From: Mesorhizobium ventifaucium
GTDB lineage: Bacteria > Pseudomonadota > Alphaproteobacteria > Rhizobiales > Rhizobiaceae
NCBI RefSeq assembly: GCF_935822925.1
Contig: NZ_CAKXZS010000029.1
Span: 1 to 64,000 of the forward strand
Direction of reading: 5' to 3'
Length of the DNA: 64,000 nucleotides
Shown: positions 49,996 to 59,979 of the stretch, piece by piece
Numbering within the stretch: the stretch's first letter is position 1
How the letters are laid out: the number at the start of each line of letters is the position of its first letter
Notes under the pieces: model-generated
Database searches by the model: none
Told to the model about the DNA's origin: nothing
What the model saw: the letters and a program-made list of their open reading frames with translations, nothing else
Translations under genes and position numbers: made by a program

Positions 49996-51033
49996 TCAGC
50001 GATGGCTTGCCTCCCTGCCGGCGGCACGTTCGGTCGGACCGTCTTTGCTATCCTTGTCCTGTGCCATCGCCAATGGCGCGCCCGGTTCGCCTTCCCACAG
50101 AATCAGGCTGGCCGCGCCGACCAGTCCTGCGCGGTCGCCAAGCTGTGCCGGCACGATTGGCACATCCCGGTAGGCCGGCATCGCCCGCTGCTCGACGGTT
50201 GCCCTGATGGTCGGAGCCAACAAGTCGAAACCGTTGGCGAGGCCGCCGCCCATAACGATCAGGTCCGGCGAATAGAGGTGAAGCAGGTTGGTGAAGCCGA
50301 TGCCGAGCCATTTCGCCTCCGCCTCGATCAATTCGAGCGCGCTGATATCGCCGGCACGCGCGGCCTCGACGACGTGCCTGGCCGAAACGGCGCCGTTGGC
50401 CGAAAGGCGCCTGAGCAGGGAGCCGTCGCCCGGCGCTGTCAGCGCCGTGGCACGCCGCCCGAGAGCGGTTCCGGAGGCGACCGCCTCGAAACAGCCGACG
50501 GCGCCGCAGAAGCAGCGGTCGCCCTCGCCGGTGATGGTCATATGGCCGATCTCGGCGGCAAGCCCGCGCCGGCCGTGATAGAGGTGGCCGTCGGCAACGA
50601 CGCCGCCGCCAATGCCGGTCGATACGGTGACGAACACCAGGGATCCGGTATCTTTGCCGGCGCCGAAGCGCCATTCGCCTAGCGCGGCCGCATTGGCGTC
50701 GTTTTCCAGACGCACCGGCAGGCCGAAATGCTTGCCGAGAATGTCGATCAACGGCACGTCGTGCCAGCCGGCCAGCGTCGGCGGGGCAATCACGATCCCG
50801 GCCTTGGGATCGAGCGGTCCCGGCGCGCCGATGCCGATGCCGACGACATCCGCTTGTGGGCGCTGTGCCAGAAGATCCCCGGCCAGTGCGATGATCTGGC
50901 CGATCACCGCATCCGATCCCGCGATCGCCATCGTCGGCGCCGAAACCTGCGTGACGACGCGGCCGCCGCTCTCGACCAGCGCACCGCGCAGCTCCGTTCC
51001 GCCGAGATCGAAGGCGAGGGCCAGTCTTGTCAT
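49996..51033 (-). CDS. ROK-family sugar kinase
   Basis: 345 aa without a helix-turn-helix, so an enzyme rather than a repressor. The phosphate-binding motif AFDLGGTELRGAL is at the N-terminus. Then come LENDANAAALGE, VSTGIGGGVV with the catalytic region, and the ROK zinc motif CFCGAVGCFEA. It phosphorylates a hexose, N-acylhexosamine or related sugar. The C-terminus has a charged tail of about 25 residues. The ATG at 51033 overlaps the epimerase stop by one base (TGATG). Confidence 0.88.
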   Translation of the reverse strand: MTRLALAFDLGGTELRGALVESGGRVVTQVSAPTMAIAGSDAVIGQIIALAGDLLAQRPQADVVGIGIGAPGPLDPKAGIVIAPPTLAGWHDVPLIDILGKHFGLPVRLENDANAAALGEWRFGAGKDTGSLVFVTVSTGIGGGVVADGHLYHGRRGLAAEIGHMTITGEGDRCFCGAVGCFEAVASGTALGRRATALTAPGDGSLLRRLSANGAVSARHVVEAARAGDISALELIEAEAKWLGIGFTNLLHLYSPDLIVMGGGLANGFDLLAPTIRATVEQRAMPAYRDVPIVPAQLGDRAGLVGAASLILWEGEPGAPLAMAQDKDSKDGPTERAAGREASHR

Positions 51034-51755
51034 CAGGCGGCGACCTTCAGCCCATGCAGCCAGGCCATGCGCTGCGCAAGGTCGGGGTCGCCGAACGCCA
51101 GCGATCCGAGCACCACCGTCTCGGCGCCAACGGCGCGCAGGCGGGGCACCGTCTCGTGGCGGATGCCGCCGTCGGCAGCCAGGATGATGTCGGTTTCGCG
51201 ACCGGCTTTTCTCATCAGTGCGCGCGCTTCGATCAAACGTGGGCAGGCCTGCTCGGAAAGGCTCTGGCCCTTGACGCCGATCGATGTGCCGAGAAGCGTC
51301 ACAAACGCCACTTGCGACAGGAAAGGCGTGACCGCGGCCACCGGCGTTTCCAGCCTGAGCACCACGCCGGCCTCGGCGCCGAGCGCATGCGCCAGCCGCA
51401 CGGCGCGCAGGCCGGCTTCGCCGTTTTCGGCGTGGACACTGACCAGATCGGCGCCGGCCTCGATGAACTGACGCGTCTGCTCCTCGACGATCTCGGCTTC
51501 GACCATCAGGTGCACATGGATAGGCCTTGCCGTCAGCCTGGCGATCCGCGCTACCAGGTCCGGGAAGAACAGGAAGCCCGGAGTGAAGCGGGCGTCCGCG
51601 ACATCGATGTGGTGGAGGTCGACATGAGGTTCTATGCGCTTCAGGTCGCGCTCCATATTGGCAAGGTCGGCCGACCACAGTGAAAACTCGCCGAGCAGCC
51701 GGTTGCGCGGCAGGGCGGCGATGGCAGCGGGGCCGGACAGGGATTTGGTCGTCAT
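51033..51755 (-). CDS. ribulose-phosphate 3-epimerase-like protein
   Basis: 240 aa TIM barrel. Family marks: SLWSADLANMERDLKRIE, the metal-binding HHIDVADARFTPGFLF (DVxDxxFxP-like), PIHVHLMVE, and the phosphate-binding C-terminal ILAADGGIRHET plus VLGSLAFG. The RPE family interconverts ketose phosphates at C3; allulose-6-phosphate epimerases are close relatives. As this sits with a sugar kinase and isomerases, it probably works on a catabolic ketose phosphate. It overlaps the hydrolase stop by four bases. Confidence 0.82.
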   Translation of the reverse strand: MTTKSLSGPAAIAALPRNRLLGEFSLWSADLANMERDLKRIEPHVDLHHIDVADARFTPGFLFFPDLVARIARLTARPIHVHLMVEAEIVEEQTRQFIEAGADLVSVHAENGEAGLRAVRLAHALGAEAGVVLRLETPVAAVTPFLSQVAFVTLLGTSIGVKGQSLSEQACPRLIEARALMRKAGRETDIILAADGGIRHETVPRLRAVGAETVVLGSLAFGDPDLAQRMAWLHGLKVAA

Positions 51756-52588
51756 GACGGAACGAGGCTCCGGAAGTTCGAGTAGGCCTGAAGGAAGGTC
51801 GTGATCTCAGCCTGCAGCTCGGCGAAATGCCTGACGCTGTCGAGCGCCTTGGGATGGATTTCGGCACAGGTCGCGCCGGGAATGGCTGCGGCGAGCGTAT
51901 GGGCCGCCGAGAGCGGATGCACCGCATCCATGGCATTGCCGATGACCAGCGTGGCAATGCCAAGCACCGCGGCGTCACGCGCCGAAACGCCCGGGCCGTC
52001 GGCGGCAATGTCGGCGAGGACCTGCGCGAATGGCGCGGCGTCCGGCCGGTCGAAATAGCCGAACAGCGAGGCAAGGTTGTCGGGTGCTTCACGCTGCAGG
52101 CGCGCGGTGGTTTCCGAATGCGCGAAGATCGCCCTCGCCTTGTCGGGGCCGTGGTCCAGGATAAGCTTGGCAACCTCGGCGATCGGCCGCAGGTTCACCG
52201 GCGCGTCGTCGAAAATCCAGGCCGGCCGCACCAGGAGAAGACCCGCGACGCGGTCCGGATGACGGCAGGCCAGGCGCATGGCGATCGCGGCGCCCATGGA
52301 AATGCCGCCGGCGACGAAACGATCGAGACCGGCCTGATCGGCGGCGGCAACAACATCGTCCGCGAACATGCTCAGGGAAAACGGTCGGCGGCTGCCCAGT
52401 CCGGACGCGCCGTGTCCGCGGCATTCCAGCGTGATGCGCCGCAACCCCGGCCCGGAAGGGAAAGCCTGGGCGACCTGCGCCTCGCCACCGCCCAGCCCAT
52501 GCTGAAAGACGACCGCAAGCCCGTCGCCATGGTCGCAGACTTGAAGCGCGGCGTCATCGCGAAGCAGCGTGGTCAGGCGCGCCATCAC
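51752..52588 (-). CDS. alpha/beta hydrolase
   Basis: 278 aa: oxyanion-hole region VFQHGLGGGEAQ, cap region LECRGHGASG, nucleophile elbow GGISMGAAIA (Ser near residue 97), a late Asp (GNAMDAVHPL) and His (KALDSVRHF). A lactonase or esterase step would fit a pathway in which a sugar is first oxidised by the Gfo/Idh dehydrogenase, but this is inference. It shares four-base overlaps with both neighbours. Confidence 0.82.
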   Translation of the reverse strand: MMARLTTLLRDDAALQVCDHGDGLAVVFQHGLGGGEAQVAQAFPSGPGLRRITLECRGHGASGLGSRRPFSLSMFADDVVAAADQAGLDRFVAGGISMGAAIAMRLACRHPDRVAGLLLVRPAWIFDDAPVNLRPIAEVAKLILDHGPDKARAIFAHSETTARLQREAPDNLASLFGYFDRPDAAPFAQVLADIAADGPGVSARDAAVLGIATLVIGNAMDAVHPLSAAHTLAAAIPGATCAEIHPKALDSVRHFAELQAEITTFLQAYSNFRSLVPS

Positions 52589-53406
52589 ACCAGCCCTTTG
52601 AGGAATCGGGCAACGCTGGGTGCCTCTTCGGCCGAGAGGCCATGCGTGACCAGCGGCCCATCAAAGCCCGATGCTTTCAGCCTGGCGACGAAATCCGCAA
52701 AGTCGACGACACCCCGACCGGCGGTGGTAAAGCGGCCGTCAGCGAAACGGTCCTTGGCATGGGCCATGGCGACGTGGCCCGCGGTGCGTTCGACGGCGGC
52801 GGCGACGATGGCGCGTGCTTCGGCCGGGCTCGCCCGCTCGAACAGGTTGGCCGGATCGAGCACGACGCGCAGCCGTGTCGAGCCCATCTCGGCGATCAGG
52901 CGCATCGCGTCCGACGCCGAGGTGACGATGTTGGCCTGTTCGGGTTCGATGCCGAGATCAACGCCGTGACGCTCGGCGAGTTGAAGCGCCTTTTCCATCT
53001 CGCCCGCCATGTCGTCCCATGCCGAGGGCTCGCTATTATCGGGATGATATGCCCACTGATCGTCCGCGTTGCGCGTTCCCGTGCACAAGGTGACCAGCGG
53101 AACGGAAAGGTCTGCCGCGGTCTTGATGACCACGCCAAGCCGACGCAGGCCGTCGTCGCGCACAGCCCTGACGGGATGGGCCATGTTGTAGGTGCCCGAG
53201 AGCGCTGCCAGGGCGACACCGCAAGCATTCGACGCGGCCGCGATGGCATCAACGGCGTCTTTTTGCACGGCATCCGGCATCGACGGCAGCCCGGCGCAGG
53301 CAAGGTTGAACTGGGTGACGGCAAAGCCAGCGTCGCGAACCGCCGCCAGCACGCCTGCCGGCTCGCTGCCCGGGAAGGTCTTGGCGAACACCCCGATCTG
53401 CATCAA
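52585..53406 (-). CDS. sugar phosphate isomerase/epimerase (AP endonuclease 2 fold)
   Basis: 273 aa TIM barrel starting MMQIGVFAKTFPGSEPAGVL. It has the metal-site features of the xylose isomerase-like fold: Glu in LGIEPEQANIV, Asp in RVVLDPANLFE, His in AMAHAKD and Asp-His pairs further on. Members act as ketose 3-epimerases, inosose dehydratases or 2-keto-inositol isomerases. It overlaps the next gene by four bases. One of two such enzymes in the operon. Confidence 0.85.
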   Translation of the reverse strand: MMQIGVFAKTFPGSEPAGVLAAVRDAGFAVTQFNLACAGLPSMPDAVQKDAVDAIAAASNACGVALAALSGTYNMAHPVRAVRDDGLRRLGVVIKTAADLSVPLVTLCTGTRNADDQWAYHPDNSEPSAWDDMAGEMEKALQLAERHGVDLGIEPEQANIVTSASDAMRLIAEMGSTRLRVVLDPANLFERASPAEARAIVAAAVERTAGHVAMAHAKDRFADGRFTTAGRGVVDFADFVARLKASGFDGPLVTHGLSAEEAPSVARFLKGLV

Positions 53407-54479
53407 ACCGCTCCCGTGGCGGCAGCGATTTCGACACGCTGCCCGGTCTCGACCGAGCGGGCAATCGCCACCATGGCCCGGATCGAGGCGATGCCGTCCT
53501 CGACGTCGGCGCCGCGCATCGGCGCGCCGTCAAGCACCGTATCGGCGAGGCCTTCGAGCTGGCGCCTGAAGAAGTGGCCGTCGGCGCCAAGCGGCTTTCG
53601 CGACGTCGCGTCTTTCTCGTGGAAGATGTCGACCTCGCTCGCCCGGAAGTACCAGGGATTGAAGGTCTTCGCGATGACAGAGCCGTTTTCGCCATAGAGC
53701 TGGAAGCCCTCATGCCAGTCCATGCGGACGGCCACCGTCAGGTCGAGATGGCCCAAGGCCCCATTGGCGAATTCCGTTTCGACGAACCAGCAGTAGGCGC
53801 CGAACTTCTCGTTGAGACGGGCGCGCACCGCAACGATCTCGCCGCACAGGAAGCGCGCGGTGTCGACGAGGTGCGAGCCGTGCGCCAGCATGAAATACTG
53901 TCTTAGATCGGCCTTCGGATTGCCGGTCGGCTTCCGTGCCAGCTTGCTGGTGACAGGCAGAGGCTGGATGGCGTCGGTGTTGGTATAGCGATGGGTGGAA
54001 TCGCAATACCAGGCTTTTAGCGCCAGGATCTCGCCCATCTCGTCGCGGACGAAATCGCGCGCCGCTTCCAGCGCCGGGTCGAAGCGCTTCATATGGCCGA
54101 CCTGCAGCACCTTGCCGGAGCGCTTGACGGCATCGGCGAGTTTCTGACCCTCTTCGACCGAGACGCCGATCGGCTTTTCGCACAGCACGTGCTTGCCGGC
54201 CTCCAGTGCCTTGATCGACATCGGAACGTGATAGGCGTCCGAGGTGGCGACGATCACCGCCTCCAACTGCGGATCGGCCAGCATGGCGTCGTAGTCGCCA
54301 TACATTTTCTCAGGCTCATAGGTTGCGCCCATGCGGGCCAGGAGATCGGGGGCGGCATCGCAGATCGCATAGAGGTCGGCGTTGCTGGCTTTCACGCAGG
54401 ATTCCAGATGGGCGAATTGCGCGATCGGCCCGCAGCCGAGGACACCGACACGAAGACGACGGTCTTGCTTGCGGATCAT
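53403..54479 (-). CDS. Gfo/Idh/MocA-family oxidoreductase
   Basis: 358 aa. Rossmann fold start RLRVGVLGCGPIAQFAHLE, conserved EKP (VLCEKPIGVSVEEG) and the catalytic-domain motif with HGSHLVDTARFL. It is NAD(P)-dependent and oxidises a sugar or cyclitol. GAGGAAGA lies upstream of the ATG. It sits between the two TIM-barrel isomerases, a gene order known from inositol- and keto-sugar-type catabolic operons. Confidence 0.88.
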   Translation of the reverse strand: MIRKQDRRLRVGVLGCGPIAQFAHLESCVKASNADLYAICDAAPDLLARMGATYEPEKMYGDYDAMLADPQLEAVIVATSDAYHVPMSIKALEAGKHVLCEKPIGVSVEEGQKLADAVKRSGKVLQVGHMKRFDPALEAARDFVRDEMGEILALKAWYCDSTHRYTNTDAIQPLPVTSKLARKPTGNPKADLRQYFMLAHGSHLVDTARFLCGEIVAVRARLNEKFGAYCWFVETEFANGALGHLDLTVAVRMDWHEGFQLYGENGSVIAKTFNPWYFRASEVDIFHEKDATSRKPLGADGHFFRRQLEGLADTVLDGAPMRGADVEDGIASIRAMVAIARSVETGQRVEIAAATGAV

Positions 54480-54489
54480 GGTCTCTTCC

Positions 54490-55311
54490 TCACGCGCCGT
54501 AGCCGCGCATGGTCTGGCGGTTGGTCTTGACCGCGGCTGCCGGGTCGGCGGCGGCGGTCTCGGATTCCTCTTCCAGCACCAGCCAGCCGTTGAAGCGTGG
54601 CGCCGTGCTGGCGATATCGATCACTGTCTGGGTATCGCAGACGCCCTTGCCGAGCATCGCCCAGTTGCCGCTTGCATCGACGTCCTTCAGGTGCACGTAG
54701 CGGATGCGGTCGCGGTAGGTGGTGAGCGTGTCGGCCATGTCCTTGTGGCCGCGCAATATGTGGCCGGTGTCCGGCACCCAGCCGACCTGTGACGGGTCGA
54801 TCAGCCCAAAAATCCGATCGTAGTCGGCACGGTCGAACAGAAGCGTGTTGTGGTGGGAGCTGGGATGGACGGCAACGTCGACGCCGGCCTTGCGTCCGAG
54901 CTCGCCGGCTCTGTTGTAGACCTCTGCTGCAACAGGGAATTTGTCGTCGCGCGGGCCGTCGGACACGACGGTGGCCGAGCCCATGGAGACGAGCGCGCCG
55001 GGAAAGGCAGCGGCGAAATCGATCCAGCGCTGCGCCGCCTCAAGGTCGGCGCCGATGCTCTCCTTCAGCGTGAAGCCGCTCTTCGAGCCGAAGGCGAAGG
55101 AAACCAGCGTGAGGCCGGTCGAATTCAGCGCGGCGGCGAATTCAGCCGGCCTGTCGGCATAGCGGCCGATCATCGTGTCGGTGATCTCGATGCCGGCATA
55201 GCCGCCGTCGGCGATCGCCTTCAGGAGATCGTCTGGGCCGCCGGCAAAGCGGTCTGCGAGCATTTCCCAGGTAAAGGTCTGGCAGCCGACTTTCAGGTCT
55301 TTCACAGTCAT
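54490..55311 (-). CDS. sugar phosphate isomerase/epimerase (TIM barrel, inosose-dehydratase-like)
   Basis: 273 aa. It begins MTVKDLKVGCQTFTWEM, the QTFTWE start being typical of this subgroup. Later come the metal ligands Glu in GIEITDTMI, His in VAVHPSSHHNT, Asp in WVPDTGHILRG, His in YVHLKDVD and Glu in LVLEEES. It is now the first intact gene of the catabolic operon. Directly upstream is only the tail of a lost permease, so it has been cut off from its former promoter and may depend on read-through from the module upstream. Confidence 0.86.
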   Translation of the reverse strand: MTVKDLKVGCQTFTWEMLADRFAGGPDDLLKAIADGGYAGIEITDTMIGRYADRPAEFAAALNSTGLTLVSFAFGSKSGFTLKESIGADLEAAQRWIDFAAAFPGALVSMGSATVVSDGPRDDKFPVAAEVYNRAGELGRKAGVDVAVHPSSHHNTLLFDRADYDRIFGLIDPSQVGWVPDTGHILRGHKDMADTLTTYRDRIRYVHLKDVDASGNWAMLGKGVCDTQTVIDIASTAPRFNGWLVLEEESETAAADPAAAVKTNRQTMRGYGA

Positions 55312-55314
55312 CCT

Positions 55315-55447
55315 TTAATTCCTTGATTTCACCTGCATAGGCCCTTCGATGATATGGCGCTGGAAGAACAGCACGAGCACGATCAGCGGCGCTGTGACGA
55401 CGCCCGAGGCCGCGGTGATATCGCCTGCCAGCAGAGAAGGTCCAATC
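55315..55447 (-). pseudogene. C-terminal stub of a MalG-type sugar permease
   Basis: The minus strand reads GPSLLAGDITAASGVV then a hydrophobic helix and LFFQRHIIEGPMQVKSRN before a TAA at 55317-55315. This is the standard C-terminus of a MalG-family permease, but nothing of the rest of the gene is present. The intact MalG-type permease next door has its own different C-terminus. The stub ends four bases before the isomerase start, as expected for the previous gene of the same operon. Confidence 0.85.
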
Positions 55448-55499
55448 CATCGATTTCGACGCGCGGCCTAGCCCATCGGTTCTCCGTGGGAGGGACATC

Positions 55500-56342
55500 C
55501 TACTTGACCGAGCCCGCGGTCATGCCGGCGAGGAAGAACCTCTGGGCAACGAGGTAGATGATCAAGAGCGGTAGCGAGCCGAGCACGCTCATCGCCATCA
55601 TCTGGTTCCATTCGAAGGCGTGCTGCCCCATCAACAGCTGGATGCCGATGGGGACGGTGCGCATGGACGTTGACTTCGTCAGCGTCAGCGCAAAGAGAAA
55701 TTCGTTCCAGCACAACAGGAAGGTGTAGACCGACGTCGCCACGATACCAGGCAGTGAAATCGGGACGATCACCCGCCAGAGTGCGGTCCAGCTGGTGCCG
55801 CCGTCGACAGCCACCGCTTCATCGAGATCGCGGGGCAAGGTGTTCAGATATCCCGTCATCAGCAGGATCGCGTAGGGCAGCGTAAACACCAGGTAAGTCA
55901 GGATCAGTGCGACGTAGGTGTCGAAGATGCCATACGAGACGACAAGCCCGAAGAAGGGGATCAAAAGCGTGATCGGCGGGATCGTCTGCGTGCTGATGAT
56001 GAGTGTGTTGAGGCTGCCCTTGCCGCGGAAATTGAAACGGCTGAACCCGTAGGCGGCCAGCAAGGCGATCAGCACCGTCAGCACGGTCACCGCTCCGGCC
56101 ACGAAGTAGCTGTTGAAGAAGAAGCGCAGCTTTACCGGGTCGCCAAGGATGGCCGCATACGCTTCCAGCGTGAAGGCCTTCGGCAGGACGGTTGGTGGCA
56201 GGGCAAAGATTTCGGTATTCGACTTGAACGAGCTGCTCAGCATCCAGTAGATCGGGAAGGCCGCGAAAAAGAGCCCTGCGGCAAGCGCGACATGGAGCGC
56301 GACGGTGATCAGCCTGTCTTTCGGTGTGTGCCTTTTCCTCAT
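55500..56342 (-). CDS. carbohydrate ABC transporter permease, MalG type
   Basis: 280 aa, six helices. The EAA loop reads LPRDLDEAVAVDGGTSWTALWRVIVPIS (about residues 170-200) and the end LVAQRFFLAGMTAGSVK is the family terminus. The N-terminus has a basic leader (RKRHTPKDR) before helix 1. It pairs with the MalF-type permease encoded five bases upstream. Last gene of the newer transporter cluster before the permease stub. Confidence 0.92.
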   Translation of the reverse strand: MRKRHTPKDRLITVALHVALAAGLFFAAFPIYWMLSSSFKSNTEIFALPPTVLPKAFTLEAYAAILGDPVKLRFFFNSYFVAGAVTVLTVLIALLAAYGFSRFNFRGKGSLNTLIISTQTIPPITLLIPFFGLVVSYGIFDTYVALILTYLVFTLPYAILLMTGYLNTLPRDLDEAVAVDGGTSWTALWRVIVPISLPGIVATSVYTFLLCWNEFLFALTLTKSTSMRTVPIGIQLLMGQHAFEWNQMMAMSVLGSLPLLIIYLVAQRFFLAGMTAGSVK

Positions 56343-56347
56343 GGTGA

Positions 56348-57244
56348 CTACCGAGCCTTTTGATAGCGGATGTAGAGCAGCGTCAGGCCGAGCGAGATCA
56401 GCAGGATGACCACGGCGCTCGCCGACGCCTGCGACAGGTTGTAACTCGAAAACGCCAGCTTATACGTGTAGGTGCTGAGGACCTCGGTCGAGTAGATCGG
56501 ACCGCCGCCCGTCGTTATCCAGATCAATGGAAAGACCTGCATGGTCCAGATAAAGTCGAGCAGCGAGATGCTGATGATGATCGGCATCAGCTGCGGGATG
56601 GTGATGAAGATCAGCTTCTGGTAGGCCTTCGCCCCGTCGATATCGGCGGCCTCGTAGAAATCCCTGGGAATGCCCTGCAAGCCTGCGAGCAGGCTGACCA
56701 TGAAAAGCGGGTAGCCCGCCCAGATATTGGCGAAGGTGACGGCGTGCAGCGCGGTCGCGGGCGAGGAAAACCACTCGACCTTGGAACCGATGATGCCCAT
56801 CTGCATGAGAACGCTGTTCACGACACCGTTCGGCTCGAGCAGGAGGCGCCAGATCACGGCGATAATCACCGCGGTGAACAGCCATGGCAGTATGTAGAGC
56901 ACGCGCAGAATATTGCGCAGCGTCGGATTGATGCGGTCGCTGTTCAGCATGAGTGCGAAGACCATGCCGATGGTCATGTGGAAGACGACACTCATGCATG
57001 TGAAGTAGAGCGTGTGCCACAGCGAAGCCCAGAACACCGGATCGGCAAAGATCGCCTGGTAGTGTTTCAGTCCGGCAAAGGACGGGTCGCGACGCAGCAC
57101 CGCGCTGTTCTGGAACGAATAGCCAATCACCGTCACCATCGGCAGCAGCATCAGGAGGCCGATTATGAGGAGCGAGGGTGACAGATAGAGATAGGGTGCG
57201 ACCGCTCGTTTCAGTCTATGGTGGGAGCGCTTCTGCCGAGTCAT
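56348..57244 (-). CDS. carbohydrate ABC transporter permease, MalF type
   Basis: 298 aa with a basic N-terminus and six helices. The EAA loop is FYEAADIDGAKAYQKLIFITIPQL (about residues 195-220), which contacts the ATPase. It ends with LTLLYIRYQKAR. It follows the solute-binding gene after a gap containing a strong hairpin. Confidence 0.92.
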   Translation of the reverse strand: MTRQKRSHHRLKRAVAPYLYLSPSLLIIGLLMLLPMVTVIGYSFQNSAVLRRDPSFAGLKHYQAIFADPVFWASLWHTLYFTCMSVVFHMTIGMVFALMLNSDRINPTLRNILRVLYILPWLFTAVIIAVIWRLLLEPNGVVNSVLMQMGIIGSKVEWFSSPATALHAVTFANIWAGYPLFMVSLLAGLQGIPRDFYEAADIDGAKAYQKLIFITIPQLMPIIISISLLDFIWTMQVFPLIWITTGGGPIYSTEVLSTYTYKLAFSSYNLSQASASAVVILLISLGLTLLYIRYQKAR

Positions 57245-57323
57245 GTGCCACCCTTGGGATACGCCTTCAAGAGGAAGGTGCGCTTCGGAAACAGGTCCAT
57301 CTCAATTGCCGATCCGTTGTTGA

Positions 57324-57353
57324 CGGGTGGCCTGCCCGAAGTCAGGCCACCCG
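57324..57353 (-). terminator. strong hairpin between binding-protein and permease genes
   Basis: A perfect 11-base stem (57324-57334 with 57343-57353) and 8-base loop. No T run follows on the minus strand. It is likely to protect the 3' end of the binding-protein message or attenuate read-through. Confidence 0.6.
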
Positions 57354-57383
57354 GTGCAAGATAGCAAACGGGGAACAGGCCGT

Positions 57384-58631
57384 TCAGAATTTCGCCATCC
57401 AGCCCTTTTGAGCGTTTGCTGCGGCTTGTTCCGGAGACTGCTCGCCGGCGAGCATCTTCTGGGCTTCCACGTCGAACTTGGTCATCAAGTCTTCAGCCAC
57501 CGGCAGACCGGTGAACTCGTTGGCGAGATAGCCGGTCTTGTAGATTTCGAAAGCCTTGGCGAAAGCCTTGTCCGAGGTCACGAAATCGGGCTTGGCGTTG
57601 ACGTTGCCCGGGAAGGCGTTTGCAAGCGACACGAGCTTGGCGTTCACCTTTTCACTCATCAGATATTGGACGAGCTTCCAGGCTTCCTCCTGATGTTTCG
57701 AGGCCGCAGAGATGCCGATGCCCCAAGAGGCGTAGGGAAGGCCGCGCTTGCCGTTGTAGTTCTCCACGACCGGGACCGGGATGAGGTCGAAGTTCAGCTT
57801 GGGATTGCGTTCGCGGATGAGGTTCACATGCGCGAGCGAGTCGATCATCATCCCGACCCGGTCGTTGACGAATTCCTCGACCTTTTCCTGTTCGGTCTTG
57901 GTGGCAATGCCGGGCGAGATGACGCCGGCGTCGTTCAGCGATTTGACGAAGGTGAGCATATCGACGACCGGCTTGCCCTCGAGAGCCGGCTTGCCGTCAG
58001 CCATCATCGATTGACCCGAGGCCCAGACCCACGACATCAGGTCGTTCTGGACACCGGACGGCGTTTGCAGCGACAAGGGAAGCACCCAGCCATACTGGTT
58101 CTTGTCGGCATGGGTCATCTTCTTGGCGGCTTCGAGAAACTCCGCGCGGGTCGACGGCAGCTTGGTTACGCCGGCCTGGGCGGCGAGGTCCATGTTGACG
58201 AAGACCGGATAGACGAACGAAGCCACGGGAAACATCACCGCCTTGCCGTCCACCTTGATGATATCCGCGACCTGGGTCTTGTCGAACCCGCTCGCATCCA
58301 TCATCGGGTTCATGTCGGCCAGCGCATTCTGCGCGTTCAGATTGTTCACCCAGGCGCCGTCGAGACCGACGACGTCGCTAAGCGTTCCAGTTGCAGCACC
58401 AACCGAGATCTGGTCTCGCGTGGTCGCATAGGGGCCGCTGACCAGCGTCACCTTGATTCCGGGGTTTGCAGCCTCGAAGTCATTCATGATTGCCTTGAGC
58501 GAGCCGGCCGGCAATTCGGGCTCCCACCATTGGGTGAATTCCAGCGTCGTGTCCGCCATGGCGCCGGTTGCGCCAAGCAACCATGCGGCCGCGGCTATTT
58601 TCAGCATCGCGGGTTGTATCCGAAACATCAT
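57384..58631 (-). CDS. carbohydrate ABC transporter solute-binding protein (family 1)
   Basis: 415 aa, starting MMFRIQPAMLKIAAAAWLL with a signal peptide ending near GAMAD. SBP_bac_1 fold: LEFTQWWEPELPAG, the AVGAATGT/DVVGLDGAWV region, FPVASFVYPVFVNMDLAAQAGV and WKLVQYLMSEKVNAKLV. It captures an oligosaccharide or polyol in the periplasm; the ligand is not readable. The start has AAGGAGGAG upstream. Confidence 0.92.
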   Translation of the reverse strand: MMFRIQPAMLKIAAAAWLLGATGAMADTTLEFTQWWEPELPAGSLKAIMNDFEAANPGIKVTLVSGPYATTRDQISVGAATGTLSDVVGLDGAWVNNLNAQNALADMNPMMDASGFDKTQVADIIKVDGKAVMFPVASFVYPVFVNMDLAAQAGVTKLPSTRAEFLEAAKKMTHADKNQYGWVLPLSLQTPSGVQNDLMSWVWASGQSMMADGKPALEGKPVVDMLTFVKSLNDAGVISPGIATKTEQEKVEEFVNDRVGMMIDSLAHVNLIRERNPKLNFDLIPVPVVENYNGKRGLPYASWGIGISAASKHQEEAWKLVQYLMSEKVNAKLVSLANAFPGNVNAKPDFVTSDKAFAKAFEIYKTGYLANEFTGLPVAEDLMTKFDVEAQKMLAGEQSPEQAAANAQKGWMAKF

Positions 58632-58743
58632 TTTCTCCTCCTTCTTTAAGATCGACCGCACAATGCGGACGATCGTCTGCTTTATTCAGAAGCCTTCTTG
58701 CGAGTATCTTTCGCAGGCGCCTCGCTCCCGCCTGCGGTCTGCC

Positions 58744-59889
<1,146 letters not shown>

Positions 59890-59979
59890 CTTCCTCCCTC
59901 CACAAGTATAAGTCACTGATTCTTATAATTATCCTCGACTTATGTTCACCTGCGAAATATTTCCTCAGATAGTTTCAGC

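Noticed and set aside
55142..55498. 118-codon frame running through the isomerase start region as an intact gene
   Set aside because: It is out of frame with both the permease stub and the isomerase, has no ribosome binding site, and its product is Arg-rich noise.
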